Below are positions 42,817 through 51,231 of a DNA stretch of 64,000 nt, in pieces. The stretch is from Synergistota bacterium. GTDB lineage: Bacteria > Synergistota > GBS-1. Every line of letters starts with the position of its first letter. The stretch's first letter is position 1. Below the pieces are notes generated by a model that saw only the letters and a list, made by a program, of their open reading frames with translations, was not told the DNA's origin and made no database searches. A program made the position numbers and the translations under genes. The stretch spans positions 1 through 64,000 of the forward strand of contig JANXBX010000001.1 in NCBI GenBank assembly GCA_025060595.1, given 5' to 3'.

Positions 42817-43083
42817 CTAAATCCCCCTTTCTAAGTAACGAGCTATAAACAAAGTCGCTATGAAAGAAAGAAGAGCATAAACTATAGCTATATCCACGTA
42901 AATAACAGAGTCAAAAGCAGCTCCAAAAACTATCATTGCAGCAACAACATAAGTATTAACGGTATCTAAACCTACAACCCTATCTGGAACAGTAGGTCCC
43001 AATGCAGATCTCCCTATAGCCAAGAAACTAAATATAACTAAAAACACACCTGTTATCATAAACCATACGCTCAAATCCATCAT
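42817..43083 (-). CDS. mbhB: Membrane-bound hydrogenase subunit MbhB (MrpF-like)
   Basis: 88 residues, three helices, with the MrpF motif GPTVPDRVVGLDTVNTYVVA (about 30-49). ATG 43083 follows AAGGAGG; a longer frame to 43122 lies inside mbhA and was rejected. Overlaps mbhA by 4 bp. Confidence 0.93.
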   Translation of the reverse strand: MMDLSVWFMITGVFLVIFSFLAIGRSALGPTVPDRVVGLDTVNTYVVAAMIVFGAAFDSVIYVDIAIVYALLSFIATLFIARYLERGI

Positions 43084-43586
43084 TCTATTATCCTCCTTGC
43101 CCATTGGGGAAAATCTCCACAAATCTCTTGAGGTTCTGGTTCAAGATTTTTAACGTCGATCCAGTGAACATAAAGTTCGTTTTCATTCTCATCCACATCT
43201 ACACTTAAGGTACCAGGTGTTAACGTTATAGAATTAGCTAAAAAAGTTAAAGCCATGTCTTTTCTAAGCCCTGTTTTGATCTTAACTATACCCGGATTTA
43301 TATTGCCTGTAAAAACTCTAATTGCCACATCTATATTAGCCTTAGCCATAGCTATAAAGAATGGGACAAATAAATAGTACAAAAAGAGCACCCACCTATA
43401 AGGGTTTAAAAGAGTAGCAGGAATATATTCTCCAAAAACCTTACCTCCAGCCAAACCAGCCACAAACGCAACTGGGATACCGATCACGAGTTCACCCAAA
43501 CTCCACAAACCAATATCTCCACTCCCAATCGTTAGAACCAGATAAAGTAGATAAGATAAAATTGTGACGGCTATATAAGATCCCAC
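43080..43586 (-). CDS. mbhA: Membrane-bound hydrogenase subunit MbhA (MrpE-like)
   Basis: 168 residues; N-terminal helices then the MrpE signature FLANSITLTPGTLSVDVDE (about 115-133) and a soluble tail. First gene of the 14-gene operon; GTG 43586 follows GGGAGG. I saw no clear promoter in the 87 bp upstream. Confidence 0.92.
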   Translation of the reverse strand: MGSYIAVTILSYLLYLVLTIGSGDIGLWSLGELVIGIPVAFVAGLAGGKVFGEYIPATLLNPYRWVLFLYYLFVPFFIAMAKANIDVAIRVFTGNINPGIVKIKTGLRKDMALTFLANSITLTPGTLSVDVDENENELYVHWIDVKNLEPEPQEICGDFPQWARRIIE

Positions 43587-43673
43587 TTAGACCATCCCTC
43601 CTTCCAAGGAAGCTTCCGAAGCTTTATTTTATCACATTTTCTCGAAAAGAGAAAAAGAAATTTGCTTTAAAAG

Positions 43674-44552
43674 TTATACAAAACTGCCCTTACCAATCAA
43701 AATAACCTTACCACCAACTAAAACTTCTATTTCTTCTTCTTTCCTATTAGTTTTCAGGAAAAGAAGAGATGGCCTTCTAACCTCGTATCCCTGCTCAACT
43801 TTGATATTGATTTCATCACTTCCAAAATACTTATACTTAGAAAGATATGCCGCTAAACATCCATTAGCACTTCCTGTCGCAGGATCCTCAGGAACACCAT
43901 AATAATAGGCAAAAACCCTGACACTTAAAGAAGTATCTGGTCTCCTTGTTTCTGGACAAAAAGCTAAAATAAGCTTCGCGTTAAGTTTTTCCACTAAGGA
44001 ATTATATTTATCCACATTTACTCTAATTCTCTTCAGTGCAAGCAAGCTTTTCAATGGAACTATTAGAGCAGGAAGACCAGTTGATACCTCTTCTATAGGA
44101 AATCTCTCATCTAAATCTTCTACAGCTAATCCTAAAACATCTACCATAACACTCTTTTCAACTCTTTCACCGAAAGAAGGAGATCTTTGCCTCATCCACA
44201 AAACTTTTTCACCTCCACTTCCTGAAAAGAAAACAGGTATTTGCCCAACTTTTAGATTCAAGATTACTCTTTCAACCTCCCTCTTTATAATTTCCTGTTG
44301 AACCACAAACGCAGTTCCTAAGGTAGGATGACCAGCAAAGGGAACCTCACACTCTGGGGTAAAAATTCTAACATCATAACTACCACTCTTCTCTTGTGAA
44401 GAAACAAAGGTGGTTTCAGAATAGTTCATTTCCCTCGCTATAAGTTGCATTTCCTCAGGAGGTATATTCTCAGCATCAAGAAAAACAGCAAGCTGATTCC
44501 CCGAGTATTTATTTTCAGCAAAAACATCAACTATGAAAAAGTTTTTAACCAT
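43674..44552 (-). CDS. PhzF-family isomerase-like protein
   Basis: Family of diaminopimelate-epimerase-fold proteins, including PhzF; most members have no known substrate. 292 residues start MVKNFFIVDVFAENKYSGN. The catalytic Glu is in MNYSETTFV (about 45), and FTPECEVPFAGHPTLGTAFV and EDPATGSANGCLAAYL are the two signature loops. ATG 44552 follows GGGAGG at 8 nt; ten upstream residues are unlikely. Single-gene unit divergent from the sensor at 44691. Confidence 0.92.
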   Translation of the reverse strand: MVKNFFIVDVFAENKYSGNQLAVFLDAENIPPEEMQLIAREMNYSETTFVSSQEKSGSYDVRIFTPECEVPFAGHPTLGTAFVVQQEIIKREVERVILNLKVGQIPVFFSGSGGEKVLWMRQRSPSFGERVEKSVMVDVLGLAVEDLDERFPIEEVSTGLPALIVPLKSLLALKRIRVNVDKYNSLVEKLNAKLILAFCPETRRPDTSLSVRVFAYYYGVPEDPATGSANGCLAAYLSKYKYFGSDEINIKVEQGYEVRRPSLLFLKTNRKEEEIEVLVGGKVILIGKGSFV

Positions 44553-44625
44553 AATCCATACCTCCCTTAAGAAAGCTATCAAAATGATAGCACAAAAATT
44601 TGATTTAAAAGTTGCTTTCGGAAAA

Positions 44626-44654
44626 TTGACAGACTTTAAAAATTAACCTATTAT
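44626..44654 (+). promoter_or_regulatory. Promoter of the globin-sensor gene
   Basis: TTGACA (44626-44631), 17-nt spacer, TATTAT (44649-44654), 36 bp before the start at 44691. Near consensus. Confidence 0.8.
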
Positions 44655-44690
44655 GAAAAAAAACCTCTCATAAAAAGGAGGCTTTACAGC

Positions 44691-45404
44691 ATGATTGAAG
44701 AAAAAAAGATTAATTTCAAAAAAAGGTTCATCGATCTTAAAGAGGAAGAAGAACAAGCATTAATGGAAGCAAGTAGCTTTTTTGATAAGAGAGTTTCAGA
44801 ATTAAGCGAAAAGCTCTTTTCCCACCTATCTCGCCTAGGAGAAAAAAGCCATTTTAAGCTGAAAGAAGACTGGAGGGAAATAATAAATGAGTATCTTAAA
44901 AGTCTCTTTAAAGATCCTGTAGACGATGCTTACCTTGATAAGAGAAGCTCCCTTGGAGAAAAAATTTATAATAAGGGTATAGCAATAGAAGGCTTCATAG
45001 GCATTTATAACCCAATAATTAAAGCCATACTTGAAACAGCTTTTGAAGTATATAGAGAAGAAAAAGAAAAAATAATTCTCCTAATAGCTTCTATCTTTAA
45101 GAGAATTAACCTTGATATCCAATTAATCGTAGAAGAATATATGAATTTGATAGGCAAGGGAATAGCTGAAGCAAGCGAGGATCTTAAAAATATAGTTAAA
45201 ACCATATATAAGATCGCAGGACAGACAAAGTTAATAGCCTTAAACGCAGCAATTGAGGCTGCTCGAGCAGGAACATCAGGAAAAACCTTCACCGTTGTTG
45301 CCCAGGAGATAAGTAAATTAGCAGCTTCCTCAGCAAAGGCAGCTGAAGAGGCTGACGAAATGATAAGAAAGCACTTAGAGAGCTTTGTTAAAGGTTGGGA
45401 GTAA
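44691..45404 (+). CDS. Soluble globin-fold sensor with truncated chemoreceptor signalling tip
   Basis: Residues 1-150 resemble the protoglobin/globin-coupled sensor domain ([52 protein letters not shown]). In HemAT-like proteins the element 'R..iG..H..iGl' holds the proximal haem histidine; here that position reads KIYNKGI, with no histidine nearby. Residues 155-237 form a short methyl-accepting signalling hairpin, with tip [18 protein letters not shown] (about 177-194), but most of the coiled coil is missing. No membrane span. SD AAGGAGG. Likely a cytoplasmic sensor that lost haem; no che genes are nearby. Confidence 0.75.
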   Translation: MIEEKKINFKKRFIDLKEEEEQALMEASSFFDKRVSELSEKLFSHLSRLGEKSHFKLKEDWREIINEYLKSLFKDPVDDAYLDKRSSLGEKIYNKGIAIEGFIGIYNPIIKAILETAFEVYREEKEKIILLIASIFKRINLDIQLIVEEYMNLIGKGIAEASEDLKNIVKTIYKIAGQTKLIALNAAIEAARAGTSGKTFTVVAQEISKLAASSAKAAEEADEMIRKHLESFVKGWE

Positions 45405-45410
45405 ATATAA

Positions 45411-46130
45411 ATGGATGCAATTCAGATATCAGAAGAAAAACCTCCCAGTCTTATACTTGCAATATGTTTGGTAACCCTAGGAATACTTTCAGAAATAATT
45501 TTGATACCAGTGTTTTCAACACTAACATCAGATTTACCAATCTTTTTAGAGAAGAAAGAGTTAGTCAAATCAATTAACTTAATTACCTTATCGCTATTTA
45601 TAAAAATAGCAGCAGGAATTCTACAACTAATACTTCTATACTCTTGGAGTAAAGCATTAGAAAGAAACATTAAAAACACTATGTTAGTTTTCCAATTAGT
45701 ATACGAAAATATTAATGAAGACAAAAGAGGAACTCTATCCCTCTTTTTATTTAGGCTTTCTCAAATGAAAATAAACTCTTGGGCTTTTCCCATTTATGCG
45801 TTTCTTTATGCTTTTGGAGCTATAATTCCTGTATTAAATGTAATGAATATACCAGCATTAATATTCTTAGCCATATACTTACACTCGTTATTTTCCGTGA
45901 GTTCTGACCTTTCAAAGTTTAAAAATATGATCTACTTCCATCTCTTAGGTGGCATACCATTCCCAATACCAGAAATAAGAGAAAGAAACGTAATAGTAGT
46001 TGCTATACTTTCCATCATAACACTCAATATATATTGGCTTTACCTCCTGATAAAGCTCACCAAAGAAATATCAAATTTCATAAACGCCGATATGAAAATA
46101 AGAAAACACTTAACAGAGACTTTAAAATAA
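45411..46130 (+). CDS. Integral membrane protein of unknown function (DUF4234-like C-terminus)
   Basis: 239 residues with six or so hydrophobic segments (18-40, 55-80, 118-136, 142-160, 192-215). The C-terminal NVIVVAILSIITLNIYWLYLL pattern resembles DUF4234 proteins. It lies 6 bp after the globin sensor in the same transcript, which suggests a joint function such as a membrane partner. No SD is obvious, so it may depend on coupling. Function unknown. Confidence 0.75.
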   Translation: MDAIQISEEKPPSLILAICLVTLGILSEIILIPVFSTLTSDLPIFLEKKELVKSINLITLSLFIKIAAGILQLILLYSWSKALERNIKNTMLVFQLVYENINEDKRGTLSLFLFRLSQMKINSWAFPIYAFLYAFGAIIPVLNVMNIPALIFLAIYLHSLFSVSSDLSKFKNMIYFHLLGGIPFPIPEIRERNVIVVAILSIITLNIYWLYLLIKLTKEISNFINADMKIRKHLTETLK

Positions 46131-46166
46131 AGAGGGGATCACCTTTTAAAAGGTGATCCCCTCTTT
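46129..46166. terminator. Bidirectional terminator, perfect 38-bp palindrome
   Basis: AAAGAGGGGATCACCTTTT and its exact complement abut. A/T runs flank the G+C stem on both sides, so it can end the plus-strand sensor operon and the minus-strand por operon. Confidence 0.9.
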
Positions 46167-46183
46167 AGCTTACCGCGTTATTT

Positions 46184-47113
46184 CTAGACAGTTTCCCCAC
46201 ACATTTTAAGAACGAAGTTCCATTCCCTATCTACATGCTTCTGTATTTCATCAATAAGATGTCTTTTTTCAGGAACAAATAGGTGACGGAACCTTCCCTG
46301 AATTTTCAGGAATTCTTCGATAGGTTTTTTCTCCTTAGGTTTGTAAGAAAGCTTCCACTCGTCATTGATAATTTCAAACACAGGCCAGAAGCAAGTGTCA
46401 ACAGCAAGCTTACAGAGTTTAATCATATCTGCAGGATCTACCCTCCAGAACCTTACGCAAGGAGCAAGGACGTTTATAAAGGCAGGTCCCGGTGTCTCGA
46501 TAGCTTTCCTTACCTTATTAACCAGATCTAGAGGGTTATGTAATGTAGTTTGAGCAACATAAGGTATATGATGACCAGCAACTATAGCAGTCAGATCCTT
46601 TCTCCACTGTGTTTTACCAGGTATAACTTTTCCAACAGGTGCAGTAGTTGTATCAGCACACATCGGAGTTCCTCCGGATCTCTGAGCCCCTGTATTCATA
46701 TAACCCTCATTGTTATAGCATATGTATAGGAAATCATGTCCTCTCTCAAGGGCTCCAGAAAGCGACTGAAGTCCTATATCGTAGGTTCCACCATCACCGC
46801 CAAAAGCCACAAACTTCACATCTTTGCTTATCTTACCCTTCTTTTTTAGAGCCCTATAGGCAGCTTCTACTCCAGATATCGTAGCAGCAGCATTCTCGAA
46901 AGCGCTATGAATCCAGGAAACTCTCCAAGCAGTATAAGGGTAAATAGTTGTAGAAACCTCAAGACAACCCGTAGCACAAGAAACCACAACAGGCTCATTA
47001 ATAGCGAGCATGGTTAGTCTGGCCGTTAAAGCTGCTCCACAACCAGGACACAATCTATGTCCATAAACGAACTTTTCTTCCCTTTTAAGAAGGTCTCTAA
47101 CAGTTAAAGGCAT
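46184..47113 (-). CDS. porB: 2-oxoacid:ferredoxin oxidoreductase, beta subunit (PorB)
   Basis: ThDP-binding subunit that decarboxylates pyruvate or a related 2-oxoacid to acyl-CoA. 309 residues with cluster ligands CPGCGAAL (about 21) and SCATGCLE, the ThDP motif GDGGTYDIGLQSL...YNNEGYMNTG (about 107-140) and APCVRFW. ATG 47113 follows AGGAGGTG. Last of porG-porD-porA-porB. Confidence 0.94.
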   Translation of the reverse strand: MPLTVRDLLKREEKFVYGHRLCPGCGAALTARLTMLAINEPVVVSCATGCLEVSTTIYPYTAWRVSWIHSAFENAAATISGVEAAYRALKKKGKISKDVKFVAFGGDGGTYDIGLQSLSGALERGHDFLYICYNNEGYMNTGAQRSGGTPMCADTTTAPVGKVIPGKTQWRKDLTAIVAGHHIPYVAQTTLHNPLDLVNKVRKAIETPGPAFINVLAPCVRFWRVDPADMIKLCKLAVDTCFWPVFEIINDEWKLSYKPKEKKPIEEFLKIQGRFRHLFVPEKRHLIDEIQKHVDREWNFVLKMCGETV

Positions 47114-47127
47114 CAAAGCACACCTCC

Positions 47128-48294
47128 TTATTCCCTAACCCCGAGATACTTCTCTTCCTTGGATATATTACCATTCATCAAATCCTCATAAACGCTTCTT
47201 ATAAGAGATGGAGGAGTATCTCTTCCTCCAAGACCATAGATATAAGATGCTAAAACAGGTTTCGCCTTTACATCATAAAGTGCAGACTTTATTTCACAGA
47301 AGAGAGGAGCTTCTGCACCTACAGAGTAAGCCCTATCTAAAACAGCCACAGCCTTCTTACCTTCTAGAAGACGAGATATTTCTTCTTTGGGGAACGGACG
47401 ATAAAGTCTTATCTTAAGTAGACCAACCTTTTTACCTTGAGCCCTTAATTCCTTAACAACATGCTTTGTAGTTCCAGCTGTGGAAGACATAACAACTATT
47501 ACATATTCAGCATCATCCATGTAAAACCCCTCAACTTTAGGATATTTTCTACCTGTAATTTTAGATAGCTCTTCAGCTACCTCCTCGTAAGCCTTCGGAA
47601 CATGCTTCATTGCCTCAAACTGTTGACGTTTATGCTCAAAGTAGTAATCAAAAAGATCAAGAGCTCCATAAGTCTTCGGATTATCAGTATCAAGTAAAGG
47701 ATTCCAAGGCTTAAACTCCCCTATAAACTTCTTAACCACCTCATCATCTAATATCTCAACAGGTTCAACTCCATGAGAGGTTATAAACCCGTCTTGGCAA
47801 ACCATAACAGGTAAACGAACATCTTCACGCTCTGCAAGTCTTATAGCCAAGATGGTATGATCGTAAACCTCTTGAGCTGTTTCACTATAGATCTGGATCC
47901 AACCAGAATCCCTCTCCGCCATTGTATCAGCATGATCACAATGTATGTTTATAGGAGCAGAAAGAGCTCTATTAACCACACCCATAACAATCGGTAGCCT
48001 TAAGCCAGATGCTATATAAACTACCTCGTGCATCAAAGCCAAACCCTGAGCAGATGTAGCAGTCATAACCCTTGCACCTGCAGCAGAGGCTCCAACGCAA
48101 GCCGACATAGCAGAGTGCTCACTCTCAGCAGTGACAAGCTCGGTATCTACAAGACCGTCGGCAACAAATTCAGCAAAGGTCATCATTATCTCCGTCTGAG
48201 GAGTTATGGGATAAGCAGCAACCACATCAGGGTTAATTTGTCTCATAGCCTCAGCAAAGGCTGCATTACCAGTCAAAGGTATTTTCTTTTTCAT
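47128..48294 (-). CDS. porA: 2-oxoacid:ferredoxin oxidoreductase, alpha subunit (PorA)
   Basis: 388 residues with the pyrimidine-binding domain signature AYPITPQTEIM (about 24-34), TAESEHSAMSACVGASAAGA and the C-terminal domain. RDSGWIQIYSETAQEVYDH fits pyruvate-type enzymes, so pyruvate is the likely substrate, although a branched-chain 2-oxoacid form is not excluded. Overlaps porD by 4 bp. Confidence 0.93.
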   Translation of the reverse strand: MKKKIPLTGNAAFAEAMRQINPDVVAAYPITPQTEIMMTFAEFVADGLVDTELVTAESEHSAMSACVGASAAGARVMTATSAQGLALMHEVVYIASGLRLPIVMGVVNRALSAPINIHCDHADTMAERDSGWIQIYSETAQEVYDHTILAIRLAEREDVRLPVMVCQDGFITSHGVEPVEILDDEVVKKFIGEFKPWNPLLDTDNPKTYGALDLFDYYFEHKRQQFEAMKHVPKAYEEVAEELSKITGRKYPKVEGFYMDDAEYVIVVMSSTAGTTKHVVKELRAQGKKVGLLKIRLYRPFPKEEISRLLEGKKAVAVLDRAYSVGAEAPLFCEIKSALYDVKAKPVLASYIYGLGGRDTPPSLIRSVYEDLMNGNISKEEKYLGVRE

Positions 48295-48593
48295 TTCTTC
48301 TCACCTTCCTCAAAAAGTGACTCCGGTTTCATCTCTATAGCACTTTTTGGACAAATAGCAGCACAGACTCCACAACCTTTACAATAATCATAATTTATAC
48401 CACTTACCTTATTGTCCCTTACAAGAATAGAGCCATCCGGACAGTGAAGCCAACACATAAAACAATTTATGCATTTATCCTTATTCCATACAGGTCTTAT
48501 ACTTCTCCACGTCCCAGTTTTATACTTAATGCTGTTTCCCGCTTCAAGTATTACACCCCCAGGCGGGAGTTCCTTCCAACCCTTAAGACTCAT
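48291..48593 (-). CDS. porD: 2-oxoacid:ferredoxin oxidoreductase, delta (ferredoxin) subunit
   Basis: 100 residues with two [4Fe-4S] motifs: CINCFMCWLHCPDGSI (about 42) and CKGCGVCAAICPKSAI (about 73). Carries electrons from ThDP chemistry to soluble ferredoxin. Overlaps both neighbours by 4 bp. Confidence 0.95.
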   Translation of the reverse strand: MSLKGWKELPPGGVILEAGNSIKYKTGTWRSIRPVWNKDKCINCFMCWLHCPDGSILVRDNKVSGINYDYCKGCGVCAAICPKSAIEMKPESLFEEGEKK

Positions 48594-49171
48594 TCTCCCT
48601 GCACCTCCTCATAGCCACGGCGCATGGCCCTTAGATTCGCTTCCACTCTCTCAGGAGTAAGTCTCCCCTCAAACTTACTTCTAAAATGTTCCTCAAAGCT
48701 TCTAAGAGGAACTTCCCCTATTATCTTAGCAAGAGCCCCAAGTATCGGCGTATTAGGGAAATTAACTTTCATTTCCTCAAGAGCAATCTTAGTAGCATCA
48801 ACAACATAAACTTTCTGAGACTTCAAGCCTAATTTTCTCTTCACATCAGCAGGAGTCAATGTGGTATTTACAAGCAGTACGCCGTCTTCTTTTAAACCCT
48901 CAGCTACATTAACAGCTGTAAGCAATGTAGGATCAATTACCACAACAATATCAGGATTCTCTACCTGACAGTGAAGTAAAATTTCCACCTTACTTAACCT
49001 ATCAAAGGCTTTCATAGGAGCTCCCGACCTCTCCGCGCCATACTCAGGAAAGGCCTGAATGTGATATCCCTGCTCAAAAAACACCTCAGCTAAAATCTGG
49101 GCCCCTGTTTTAGCCCCTTGGCCTCCTCTACCATGCCAACGTACTTCAATGAGCCTCTCCAAGACCTTCAC
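48590..49171 (-). CDS. porG: 2-oxoacid:ferredoxin oxidoreductase, gamma subunit
   Basis: 193 residues; RWHGRGGQGAKTGAQILAEV at the N-terminus, PEYGAERSGAPMKAFDRLS and ILGALAKIIGEVPL are typical of PorG. First gene of the operon, 31 bp downstream of a strong promoter. SD GGGAGGTG. Confidence 0.95.
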   Translation of the reverse strand: MKVLERLIEVRWHGRGGQGAKTGAQILAEVFFEQGYHIQAFPEYGAERSGAPMKAFDRLSKVEILLHCQVENPDIVVVIDPTLLTAVNVAEGLKEDGVLLVNTTLTPADVKRKLGLKSQKVYVVDATKIALEEMKVNFPNTPILGALAKIIGEVPLRSFEEHFRSKFEGRLTPERVEANLRAMRRGYEEVQGE

Positions 49172-49202
49172 CTCCCAACCTTAAGCCAAATAAACCCTTA
49201 GT

Positions 49203-49231
49203 ATTATACCCTTACAACCCTAACTTTTCAA
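49203..49231 (-). promoter_or_regulatory. Promoter of the porGDAB operon
   Basis: TTGAAA (49226-49231), 17-nt spacer, TATAAT (49203-49208) on the minus strand, 31 bp before porG. Near consensus. Confidence 0.8.
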
Positions 49232-49234
49232 TCT

Positions 49235-49867
49235 CTAAACCTCTTCGACAACAAAATCTATCAAATGTTTGGTTTCATTAAGTAAAACCAAGGTGAAACC
49301 TCTTTCCCTTCTATACTCAACGATACTATAAGAAGCCGTGTCAAAATGAAACTTCCAGAAATAAGGTTTCTTAACCTCAAACATAGCTGCAAAGAGAGGT
49401 TTCAAAACTGCCCTATGAGTAACAATAGCTATCGTTTCCCTCTCATGCTTCTCAAGAATCTTTAACAAGGCAGAAAAAGCTCTTTCTTTAACGTCATCTA
49501 CCTTCTCCGCCCCAGGAATATTCAGATCCTCTGGAACTGTAATCCAGATTTTCCATTCGCGTGGATACTCTTTTTCTATCTCCGTTTTAACCCTGCCCTC
49601 CCAAAAGCTAAGAGAGATGTTATTAAAACCTTCCTCCACTATGGGAGTTAAATTATGAGGTTCTCCTATTATCTCTGCGGTTTTTAATGCCCTTAGAAGA
49701 GGGCTCGTATAAATCGCATTAATCTTAAATTTCTTTATCTCATCTCTTAGAAGTTCAGCCTGTTTTATTCCATTTTTGTTTAAAGGAAAATCTATTCTTC
49801 CCCTAAAAAGACCTACTCTATTACCCTCACACTCACCATGTCTCACAAAAATAAGGGTGGTTTTCAC
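49235..49867 (-). CDS. Histidine phosphatase (phosphoglycerate-mutase-like)
   Basis: 210 residues of the branch 1 histidine phosphatase family: LIFVRHGECEGN (catalytic His 10), TSPLLRALKTAEII, the acid donor region SFWEGRVKTEIE, and IVTHRAVLKPL (second His). Candidate roles include phosphoglycerate mutase, CobC-type alpha-ribazole phosphatase or broad phosphatase; CobC would fit the B12 use elsewhere but nothing here proves it. It lies 43 bp after larA and may belong to the lactate operon. Confidence 0.88.
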   Translation of the reverse strand: MKTTLIFVRHGECEGNRVGLFRGRIDFPLNKNGIKQAELLRDEIKKFKINAIYTSPLLRALKTAEIIGEPHNLTPIVEEGFNNISLSFWEGRVKTEIEKEYPREWKIWITVPEDLNIPGAEKVDDVKERAFSALLKILEKHERETIAIVTHRAVLKPLFAAMFEVKKPYFWKFHFDTASYSIVEYRRERGFTLVLLNETKHLIDFVVEEV

Positions 49868-49910
49868 AGCTTCACCTCCCTACATACAATGAATCTCTTT
49901 CAAAATTATA

Positions 49911-51212
49911 TCAGTTTTTTCTTAAAACAGGTAGCAATTTATGACCTTCTGGAATAATATAAGTAGAGGGGTTAGGGCCAAGCAAACTCTTAGCTTCCTC
50001 TATTCCTTTCCTCAAGCTTCTTACCGGTTCCATACCCATTTTTTTAACCTCATCTTCAGGCAAATTAGAGATAAGATAAACCTTAAACTTTTCCGCTATC
50101 AGCGCCATATGAAAAGCCATATGCCCACCTATAGTATAATTTTCTCTTAAAGCCATCTCTCTTTCCTTACTATCTCGATAATTAACAAGGGTTTGATAAA
50201 AATCCTCATTACCTATGCCCTCTCTACATTCAGATAAAAGTATTATGACCCCTCCCTCTTTAGTAGCTTTTTCTGCGTTATAAAGTGTTTTATAAGTTTG
50301 ATAAAGATTTATATCTTCAGGATAACCGCCACAAGAGATTATCGTAAGTTCAGCAAGCTCTTCTATTTCAACACTACAATACTCATTATAGAGTCTTGCG
50401 CCTTCCTCATGAGCAGCCACATAATCTCCTGCAACAACATGAGCTATCTTTCTTTCTGGATTCACAATAGTGTTAATAAGAAAAGCCGGCTTTATAAAGC
50501 TTGCTACCTCAAGAGCATCTTCGCTTACTCTGTTACCACGCATTACACCTGAACAAACTGATGGATCAAGACCTTTACCAGGTTCAGGATGAAGAGCAAG
50601 CCCGTGATTTTTCATTATAGAGTCCCTTGAGGAAACACCAGGCATTATCGATTTTTTCCCTCCACCAAAACCATATAAGAAGTGATGAACTATTCCACCA
50701 GTTAAAATGACCTTGTCAGCTTCAAGAAGTCTCCTGTTTATCTCCACAGGAGTTCCATAGCTTGTCTTTCCAAGATAAACAACTTCCTTTTTGTTTCGAG
50801 CACGATGGTTATATATTCTTCCTTTAAGAAATGCGTAAGCTTCCTTCCCGAGAATTTTTTCAAACTCTTCCTCAGTATGATCCCGATGATCACCATTAGC
50901 ACAAATAGCAAATATATCTTCATCTATAACACCAGCGTTCTTAAGTTCCTTCAAAATAAACGGCATAAAAACATGATGTCTAACCCAAAGTCTCGTCATA
51001 TCGCTAAAGAGAATGCATACCTTTTCTCCCTTCTTAACTATTTCCCTTAAAGGAGCAGAGTTTATAGGTTTAGTAAGGGCCTCTATAACTGGTTTTTCTT
51101 CGCTCTGATGTTTTGGCATTTCCTTGGGCTCTAGGATCCCTATTATATTATCCAACTCATAATCGAACTCTATAAAACCATTTCCAAATGCCAAGCCAAA
51201 AGGTTTTTTCAT
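49911..51212 (-). CDS. larA: LarA-family nickel-pincer lactate racemase-like protein
   Basis: 433 residues with LarA hallmarks: ILFSDMTRLWVRHHVFMPFI, ANGDHRDHT (catalytic His, about 110), and GFGGGKKSIMPGVSS (Lys that tethers the nicotinic pincer cofactor, about 190). Gene context (FAD lactate dehydrogenase, Etf, GntR regulator) supports a lactate or related 2-hydroxyacid racemase. The cofactor-making larB, larC and larE are not in the window. Confidence 0.88.
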   Translation of the reverse strand: MKKPFGLAFGNGFIEFDYELDNIIGILEPKEMPKHQSEEKPVIEALTKPINSAPLREIVKKGEKVCILFSDMTRLWVRHHVFMPFILKELKNAGVIDEDIFAICANGDHRDHTEEEFEKILGKEAYAFLKGRIYNHRARNKKEVVYLGKTSYGTPVEINRRLLEADKVILTGGIVHHFLYGFGGGKKSIMPGVSSRDSIMKNHGLALHPEPGKGLDPSVCSGVMRGNRVSEDALEVASFIKPAFLINTIVNPERKIAHVVAGDYVAAHEEGARLYNEYCSVEIEELAELTIISCGGYPEDINLYQTYKTLYNAEKATKEGGVIILLSECREGIGNEDFYQTLVNYRDSKEREMALRENYTIGGHMAFHMALIAEKFKVYLISNLPEDEVKKMGMEPVRSLRKGIEEAKSLLGPNPSTYIIPEGHKLLPVLRKN

Positions 51213-51231
51213 TTTTTTTTCGCCTCGCTTT

